From the NCBI GenBank assembly GCA_013115135.1, contig JABANP010000122.1, positions 62,001-126,000 on the forward strand: a stretch of 64,000 nt of DNA, read 5' to 3'. This document shows, in pieces, positions 56,608 to 64,000 of this stretch. This DNA comes from Perkinsus olseni (Eukaryota; Perkinsozoa; Perkinsida; Perkinsidae). The notes under the pieces are model-generated. The model was given only the letters and a program-made list of their open reading frames with translations. It ran no database searches and was not told the origin of the DNA. The position numbers and the translations under genes were made by a program. Numbering within the stretch: position 1 is the stretch's first letter; each line of letters starts with the position of its first letter.

Positions 56608-57720
56608 TCTCGAAAAAGCTTTTCGGATGAACTCGCTCATAGGGGGTAGTACTCCCGCCGTCGCTGGCAGTAATCTCGGAGTACCACTTGCGACGGCTTG
56701 TATGATAGGCCCGGCGCTGTATGGCAACTAAGTTCGTTGAGCAGGGACGCAGGAATGGTTTGCACCTCCGTCTGAGGCTCAGAAGCTGTCACCCAAACTC
56801 CTAAAAGCAGCTTCTGAGAAACTATCAGTGAATGCCGAAATGGAAACACCGGGTAAAACTTACCGTAAAAGACAACGTTCCTACGTGAACGTGGTCGAGC
56901 AACACCACTGTTGATAATGTACTGGCAGAAAAAGCAACGTCGAGCAATAGAAACAACACCCGAAAGAAGCAACAACTGTTAGAAAGAATTGGGCGTTGAG
57001 TATGTAAAGGGCCAAGAAGCAACCGACCGAACAACAACCAACGCCTAGGAAAACCAACGGTGTTGTACGCGTCGAGTGTTGTTGAACATAGCCATACAAA
57101 TGCAACGCTCCGTTTGAAAAGCACGCCCTGTTGGCGAATACACAGCCCAAAAATAGACGGCCGTTGCCAATGTACATTTACCCTCCATAATCGGCAAGAA
57201 GCATGAGTTTGCAGCATGCTGCTCAGTATGGCATTGCCACTGATCATCGGCGCGGTCGACGGAAGCATATCCCCATCTTGGCACCTACCGAACACGAGCA
57301 GGCACCCATTAATCGCAAAGGATGAGCGAGTTATAATATCTTAGCAGTTGCAGATGTCCGGGGCTGCTTCAGATACATGGATGTGCAGTGGCCAGGGGCC
57401 ACTCGTGATTCGAGGATATTCAGTGAAGGCCAACTCCCAAATCTCCTAGCTCAGCTCCGACCATACGCTCTATTTGGTGATTCGGGGTTTCCGTGCAGAT
57501 CATACTGTTTAACGCCGTATACTCAGAATGTCGCATTGTCTCGAGCACAGTCTGTTTATCAGAGAAGTCTGTGCGCCGCACGGTTTATCGCTTCGTAACT
57601 TGCCCAAGTAGAAGAATTCCAATAATATATCTTACTGATGGGGGACCCATAGAGGAGCAGGTGCCAGTGGATGCACCTATTCCTCCCAACTACTTTCTTT
57701 GCCTTGTGAGGAGGTGCTCT

Positions 57721-59169
57721 CACTGAGTCTGGAGATCGGCAGAAGCTCTACTCTTCCACCTTCACGGATAAAAGCCGGAAGGGAGTGGCGGGAGGGCCAC
57801 AAAACTCAAGGAGTTTTCCTCTCCTGGATTAGTGCGCTATATAGCACTTATCTCGTTCTTCAATGAGCAACCCATGTCACGCTCGCGTGACGCTCGCCCC
57901 ATGGTCCGGTGCGTATGCGTACACAAGCTTCGTCGTGTACCCCATCACAGACCCTCCAATACGAGCAGAAAGGGCAACTTTTCTGTCGGATATGAGGTTA
58001 ATCAAATTATTGTCGTGCTCAGCTTCGCCGCACAGAGTGGCATAATGTATAAGAGCGAGTTGAGCAAGCACCTAAGCAACACGCTTCAAGCAACTAGAAA
58101 GAGGAGATTTAAGACCGCGGAAGAAATTGAAGCTAGATAGTGAATTTCCGCTAAATCGGGAGCGTAGCGAAGCGCGTCGCGATGTCGAAATTTCGCCATT
58201 TAGGGCATTAAACCCGCCCAAAGCTCCTCCCGAGGAGGTTAAGCTTCTTGGGCTGCAAACCTCGAGAAAGACCGCCTTTTGAAACAAGTTAAGGTTTCTT
58301 GAACTTCTTGAGGGGTTTATCGGGTGATTTTTGCCTCATGAAGCGTTCTTAAGGGAGTGCTTCTCAGCCCGTAGGAAGCCGATGGATAAAGGAAACCTTC
58401 GTCAGGTTGTTAGGGCAACCTTTTGAACTCAGATAAACAAAAATCCAGCCGTTTCCCGCTTAAGAACTTGAAGGAGTCCTCTTTAAAAAGACTTTTGAAA
58501 TAGGCCTCTGGATAGAGTCCCTATCATAGAGACTCCGCCATGGAGTATGCCGGGTCTATACAGCGAACTCCATCCACCGGAAGGACTTGGCAAGTTCTCT
58601 CAGCGCTAGAGTAGAGTCAGCTCTTGCCGCACTACACTGAAGATCTCCTTCATGACTCATGAATCATGATAGTCAGCGGCCTGCTAGGCAGGCCCTACCT
58701 GAAGTCAGGGTTGTCGTTTTTGGGAAAAAAAGTTCGCATTTCCCGGGAAGGGAATGTCCCGGGAATTTCCCGGAAAATTCCCGGGAAACTTTCCCCACTG
58801 TTTTTTTTCTAACCGCCTGCCGGCGGTTCGCAATATCTCGCTGTCTTCTGGGCTCCGAGCTGGCACCACAGACCACAACACGCACATCCGTGTTGTGGCA
58901 AGACTCAAGGGATAGTCCGGACGAACAATCGTACTCCCATTCGTAGGGATTATCTTGCGCACTTGACCAATCTCTGGCCTCTCCCATTCTCTCGAAAGTA
59001 GCCGGAGATATAGTCAATTCAAGGAAGAGCGAAAGACCTCCGCCTAAATCAATGCTGAGAGAAGCACCGGCGGTGAACAACTTACAGACCAGTGGTCTGT
59101 AAGCTACGGCCAATCTTGGATAGACGAACTATTGGATTCGATGAGAAAATAACAGTTACATTATCTTAC
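57721..59169. other. interval without a supported gene
   Basis: Short overlapping frames only. 58735-58790 is packed with TTCCCGGGAA-type palindromic decamers. Confidence 0.45.
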
Positions 59170-59860
59170 GAGCAAAAGACTGCCCGCTCATGCGGAAACG
59201 GTGCTCCCGAAACACTGCTTCGAGGGTGATTCCCAAATTCCAAGAGAGAGGTACGAAATCCAAGGAAGCATTTTGGGGAAGAGTCTCGGAGCGGAAGAGA
59301 GTGGTTAACGACTGACCAAGTACAGCTCTGACAATGGGGGTCAGCCATCGAGGCTCTCCATCCCCTGGGATGGTCCCGCCCCTCTGTCTGTGGAGCAGCT
59401 CCACTGGAGCTTGCTTGCTTGCGTCGCTTCCCACTGTCTGGTTCGCGAGCTAGCGAGATCGTAGACGGAGTTTTATATTCCGAGAAACTTTGTTTCATCG
59501 GCGTAAAACCTGCGCGATCTCGCCTCGCGTTGGGCTTGCGTGCGTAAGCCCACACGTCACGCAGTGACGCGGAGTAGCGTATGTTCATGTCGCTAGTCCC
59601 CTGTGGATCTCGCCATGTCGAGCATCGCGGATGCTCGACTTGGTGGTTTTCGAGCCCAGCCCGTCCCGCCCGTCAGCCGAGGGGTCAGCCATCGAGGCTC
59701 TCCATCCCCTGGGATGGTCCCGCCCCTCTGTCTGTGGAGCTTGCTTGCTTGCGTCCACACGCTTCCTTGGATATTGGGCCTTTCCCTTGGATTTTGTACT
59801 TCACCCCTGCTTCGATCGTCACATTTCGGGCGAGCGAGATTCTGCCCGCGCGACACGTGT
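59170..59860. repeat. inverted pair of R2-containing repeats
   Basis: 59170-59400 and about 59682-59850 carry the R2 core in opposite orientations, around a 280-bp spacer. Both also share a TTCCTTGGAT-type segment near a Phe/Trp-rich frame. A 10-3-10 hairpin lies near 59610. Confidence 0.65.
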
Positions 59861-61084
59861 CGCACGCGCCCGAAAATGATAAACTGCTAATTGTTCAACA
59901 TTTGGAGTGCGCATGGGTATGGATTAAGCTGTATTGGTGAGTCACATTAGCTTACCTCGATTTCGTGGGAACACGCTGATCACACGCTGATCCGATCAGC
60001 GTGAATGAAATTCACGAACAGAGCAAAGAAGCACTGATGGATCGCCAAAAAGTGAATCACTTAAGCTAGGCATTAAGTCGAACTATGCCAGCGACGGCTA
60101 GATGGGAAGGCAGGACACCCGGCAGTTCCAGAAAGGGTGGCCCATCGAAGGAAAAATAGAAAAATTATTTCCTTCGGGAGGAGTTATGAAATTTGAAGGA
60201 AAAATATGGAAAAATAAAATTTTTCGCTCGGCCTGCCAGCTTTGGCAAGCCCGAACATTACTATTAACCCCGAGTAAGTTGTGAGCGGATGTCTTGGACT
60301 CATCCATCTTGTTCACAGCTCCGATCAACCCGTTCAATTGAACCGCAACCGTTTCAGGACCGCAACCCACCGGTCTGAAGAGAAAGCGGACGTGCGCTGA
60401 ACTAGATGCGCTTTCTAGTGTGTCTCGCAGTTCAACTGTGACAGTTGACTTTTTCTGCGTGTATCCTAGTTTCTAGGACCTAGTATATCATACACCCTCT
60501 GCGGTTTTCCGCTACCATATGATCTACCGCCTCAAGTTGAAGCCCTCAACGTGGCATGGGAGTGATACTCGGTCGGAGTACGGGAAGCTAGCGCGACCCC
60601 ACCGAACTCGACAAAACTCCAACAAGTGGTGAGTGAGTGACAGTGAGAGTTCCTTCTTTCCCCCTTTCATGAATTCATGCCCCCCTCTCCGAGAGGGGGG
60701 AGAAGCACCAATCGATTTACAGCAAAAAACGAATGTTATTCGTTTATTATATAATAATAATTATATCCTATATCGAATATTATAATAATCCTATTGGCGC
60801 TGCTGCAACATTCACAATGAACTGATTATGTAAGACTCGCAGCATACATGCTGCTCCTACTCACGAATCAACTTCCAATCAGGAAAAGCAGTATTATCCC
60901 GGAAGGTCAGCCAACAAGGACCCGTTATGACCACACGTTTCACACCGAGTGTGTATAACACATTTCGCATTTCACGCGTTATATGCTGTATTTCAGGCCA
61001 TAACGCGTTATGTTATGTGTTATGCGTTGAACACTAGCGTTTTACATAACGGGGGTGAAACTCCATTGTATTACGCCACCGTGC
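59861..61084. other. interval without a supported gene
   Basis: Contains several palindromes: 10-1-10 with CACGCTGATC arms near 59980, CCCCCCTCTC arms near 60680, AT-rich repeats at 60720-60790, repeated ATAACGCGTTAT-like sequence at 60960-61030, and a near-match scar at 60426-60447 (T=CACAGTTG, one mismatch). Confidence 0.45.
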
Positions 61085-62328
61085 GAACGATGATTATCGA
61101 GTCGCGTGTCGGAAGCGTCTGCCGGAGAAGCAATTGACAGATCATTCGTAGCGGCGTCTATATATCTAGCGTGTCGCCTCGAGCGTGTTAACAAGCATGC
61201 ACATCTGTGTCGGGATAGCCGGAAATACTATCTCCGAAACAGACACACGTTAATGTTTCCGCGGCTGCGATGTCACTCGTGCCACTATGCAACTGTTGCA
61301 TAGTTCGGAGAGATCATGCGTGACCGTGCTTAATAGACACAAAACGTGACAAGGACGGGACAGATGGCCAAGGCCTCAGGGAGTGACAGCCTTTCGCGTC
61401 ACCACCCACTCACTAACCCCTTCGGGATATTTCGGCATCGAACAAGCGTCGCAGGTATGCGGATGGAGAATTGCATCTCTAAAATGGAGGCCTTGTATGA
61501 CTAATGCTATAAAAACATAGCTACCGATAGTATCAACGCGTTGCAAACATTCGCGCAGCTTCTATCAGCAACGAGCAAGTAGACAGCAACTGTCCGAAAT
61601 GTCCAGTTACTGGACTCTACTGTAGGGTCGAATGTGCACAGCATTGACAAGCTGCTACTAGCAGCCTGCTATGATCGCTCAACTGCGGAAAGGGATGCAC
61701 GTCCGAGAAAACCCATTTGGGACGTCGGTAGCGTCGACTTCCCTCGACCTGCACTCTATTGATGCTCGGAACGTGCAGCACGAAATGTGACGTTGCGTGC
61801 TCCTCGTCTACGTGCAATGCTTCGTCCCCACCCAGCTCTCTCCCGCGAAGAGAGTCCCCTCCTCTGTTCTTTGCTAGGATTATGCCGCAACGAGAGTCTC
61901 GTCACGAGACTTCCGGTTCTCCCTGAGGACTGCGACCTCACCGGCTCTCGCACGAAACTTCGTCCTTTCAAGTACACGGCTCAGAGCCACGGGAGTCTCG
62001 TGATTACCAAACCTTCGAGATGTTCCTTGCGGATCCATGCTGCTAACCCGACCATTCTCGCGATCTTGCTTGGCAGCCTGTCGTTCGAATCGCATGTTGT
62101 ATCTATTCAACCGCTAATGTCGCGGACTCTTCAGCTTCTGCAACTTGCCTCTTTTGTGCGGATAAGGTCCTTATATGCGGACCTCGAGTATCCGATAGAG
62201 ACCGCAGCAGTCCAATTAAATGGATAAGAGTCTCCCTAATATAATGCGGCCCGTTTGTCTTCGTTCGTCCCGTTTGTTCTAATCCCCAGGGGATCGGAAT
62301 AGCTTCTCTATGATCGTAGTTCTTATTC
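61085..62328. promoter_or_regulatory. copy E version of the phytase-family upstream module
   Basis: Homologous along most of its length to 34870-36226. It differs by palindromic insertions, including the scars at 61651-61672 (T=GCTGCTAG, one mismatch) and 61889-61910 (T=GACGAGAC, one mismatch). No divergent partner gene is present on the other side. Confidence 0.55.
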
Positions 62329-64000
62329 ATGTATTTCAACTCTGTCTTATTGGCAGTTCTGCTCGGCACAGTTGCCGGCCAGGGAACTGTTATCAGGATC
62401 CACCAGCAAAGGCTACCCTTCAGCAACAGGAGCCCAGACGATGACATCCATTCTCGTCTTGGTAAGTAGATAGATGTTGTAGCCTTTTTTCGCAGTCTTT
62501 TGATCTCAGCCTGAGATTCTCAGGCACTTTCAGACATATCCAGACACTGGAACTCGACGACGCTGATAATGGCGACGACTTTCTATGGCTTACTTCGATC
62601 ATAGCAAAGGAGGACGGTACTGGTCTGCTCGCTGTCAGCGATGATGGGTGAGTCTCGCGTGTGATCAGAGTTTCGGTATATCGGCTGCCCCTGTGCTTAG
62701 GTCGTTCGCCGTCATGGACCTTTCACCGTCAGCCAATGAAGGGTTTGATGTGGCTGCGGTGACGATGTATCCTATTAGTGATCCTGAGGGCGGGATTGAA
62801 GAATATCCCGCGGATGGTTTGACCGTCAATGGTCCTTATCGCGGCGGGGAAGAGGAGACCTCATTGTCAGTGGTACGGATGACCGAGGGGTGCTGAGGTA
62901 GGAGATACAACTCAGATCCTACTCGCCCGTCTGGGGCTTGAGTGTATCCTACTCCACGCCGATTGTTACGCTCAGATTTCCCGATGGGATTCAGTCGCAA
63001 CAGAGCGCTGATCTAAACTTTGGGGTTATTTTCCCTGAATGCAGTGGAGCGGTGGAAGCCATACTGAGTATCCAGCCTCAACCTGCAAATCACGTTGAAG
63101 CCTTTTTCAGAATATTCTCAGGTTCACAACGAGATCCCGTTGAATACCTGCTCATGTTCTGTAATGAACCGACTGATTCGGCTCCAACCTCAGGCTCTGG
63201 AAACACAGTCTACGCCGGCTCCGCATATGACGGGTTCGTCGCTAGGCCATTTTTTCTCGAGTAACATGACGGCCTGAACGCGAGGAGGGTGCGACTCCCG
63301 TATGAAAGTGGCTCATTGATAGCACTGTGACTCTACGCCGTGAGGCTCATGGTGAAAGTTCTGTTGCATTTGCAATGCAAATGCCGAGCGTGCGCATAAA
63401 AGCGCTACTACGTGCGAGATCGGCCAGTGCAGACTACCATGCTATTTCGGCCAAGACCGCAATTATACATTTGTTCCTTCCTCAGTCCGGAGATTCGGGT
63501 GGTGGGAAGCCCTTCAGACCCACCGATACTGCGGAGCTACGCAATGGCGACATCATGATACTCTTCGCGAAGTAAGTTGTTCGGTGGCTCCGTCTATCAG
63601 TGACGATCCGCTTCCTTCGTCAAGGGAGGGTGAAGATATGATGAGGATTGGTTATGTTACGAGGGACGAACTGCGGCAGGCTATTTTTGGCAAAGGAACT
63701 TTGAGACCCGAAATCATAGCCAAGGTCGCGCGGAGGGATGGGTGAGTAAACCATGACCTGATACCAACCGAGTGATACACTCGATGTCCATCCAAGGGGT
63801 TCGAAGCGTCCGCTGAATACTGCCCACGAGTGATATTTTACTCAACCTCAAAGTTCTCGGACGGGCTTTGTCTCAAAAGTTTGAGTTAATATCCGTGTAA
63901 TAGTGCATCGCCGTGGTCGCTCATTGATTGATCACTCGTCTCTGGTTGCCCAGCGGCAAGGCCAAGCGTGATGCCAGGTACAACATCGGCGAACAAACTG
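62329..64000 (+). pseudogene. phytase-like-esterase family, copy E (frameshift; runs off the window)
   Basis: Near-duplicate of copy B with the same exon layout: exon 1 62329-62461 (FNSVLLAVLLGTVAG), exon 2 from 62524 (LELDDADNGDDFLWLTSII), exon 3 about 62700-62897 (FDVAAVTMYPISDPEGG), exon 4 from about 62943 (LRFPDGIQSQQSADLNFG), exon 5 near 63490 (DTAELRNGDIMILF), exon 6 near 63640 (MRIGYVTRDELRQA). The final exon is cut by the window edge. Exon 3 lacks one base relative to B near 62853, after the GPYRGG segment. This shifts the frame to an early stop unless it is a sequence error. The acceptor of exon 2 carries the scar 62503-62524. Confidence 0.65.
62503..62524. repeat. 22-bp inverted-octamer scar at a 3' splice site, T=ATCTCAGG
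   Basis: Perfect. Copy B has only ATCGTAGG at this place. The insertion re-creates CTCAG immediately before exon 2. Confidence 0.95.

Larger units (their letters stand above)
49077..57720 (+). pseudogene. Harbinger (HARBI1/PIF-like) transposase relic split by later insertions
   Basis: Three pieces in order. 49077-49268: N-terminal FYERLRFTKRVCLAILEELG and GPYFEG. 54265 onward (after removing element 3 and one target copy, in frame): LVTLEYLGKGNFYWCVGQGF, matching the helix-turn-helix-like region of HARBI1 proteins. 57180-57600: DDE_Tnp_4-type nuclease with IIGAVDG, HIPILAPTEHEQAPINRKG, ASYNILAVADVRG, WPGATRDSRIF, LFGDSGFP and LTPYTQNVALSRAQ. The first two acidic residues (AVDG, GDSG) remain. 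The nuclease part has a one-base shift after AVDG and a TGA after NRKG. The 54480-57180 gap holds a minisatellite, a MITE and an AT-hook frame. Confidence 0.75.

Noticed and set aside
34870..62328. Phytase-family upstream modules as protein-coding genes (several 60-100-codon frames)
   Set aside because: The frames are not conserved among the three homologous copies, while nucleotide similarity is.
1..64000. CRISPR arrays, rRNA genes, bacterial operons
   Set aside because: No regularly spaced identical repeats, no rRNA-like sequence, and genes have spliceosomal introns.

Overview
This window is eukaryotic nuclear DNA from a protist, most probably a Perkinsus species (Perkinsozoa, Alveolata). 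That is an inference from the gene content: many short GT-AG introns (about 45-65 bp), intron-poor families of secreted aspartyl proteases, and BEL/Pao-like retroelements. No rRNA, tRNA or CRISPR array could be supported by eye.

Layout. 0.4-4.2 kb (-): DHX35-like DEAH helicase with an altered motif II. 5.0-10.6 kb (-): SLC37-like sugar-phosphate exchanger with one large intron that holds unrelated coding-like sequence. 11.1-22.9 kb (-): four pepsin-like aspartyl protease genes in different states (intact, catalytically altered, frameshifted, relic) around an Xaa-Pro dipeptidase (prolidase) with all five metal ligands. 24.7-26.6 kb (+): single-exon ITFG1/TIP-like FG-GAP membrane protein. 26.8-31.6 kb (+): unidentified multi-exon gene with a mitochondrial-presequence-like N-terminus. 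32.5-47.8 kb and 62.3-64 kb: five copies (A-E) of a secreted phytase-like-esterase (beta-propeller) family, four of them in divergent pairs A/B and C/D with a shared intergenic module. 40.9-45.3 kb: scrambled BEL/Pao-like element inserted between C and D. 49.1-57.7 kb: a decayed Harbinger (HARBI1-like) transposase split by a second BEL/Pao-like element, which is itself split by a solo LTR. 55-60 kb: MITE-like and other repeats.

The most unusual signal is a class of 22-bp scars in non-coding and transposon DNA. Each has the form T1-7, reverse complement of T, T2-8, where T is a local 8-mer. I count 19 perfect and at least 7 near-perfect cases, where a random 64-kb sequence would give about 0.0002. 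Comparing paralogues and LTR pairs shows they are recent 14-bp insertions. One lies exactly at a reverse-transcriptase frameshift, and removing it would rejoin the two frames. The geometry is what a transposase with an 8-bp target duplication and flank hairpins (hAT/Hermes-like) would leave if the hairpin were opened across the whole target copy. Such uniform full-length scars are, as far as I know, not described.

Functionally, the aspartyl proteases, the phytase-like proteins and possibly the TIP-like protein are secretory-pathway products, and the prolidase would act on proline-containing dipeptides. I see no operon-like coupling. Exon limits below were read by eye; many genes show single-base frameshifts that may be real decay or assembly errors.
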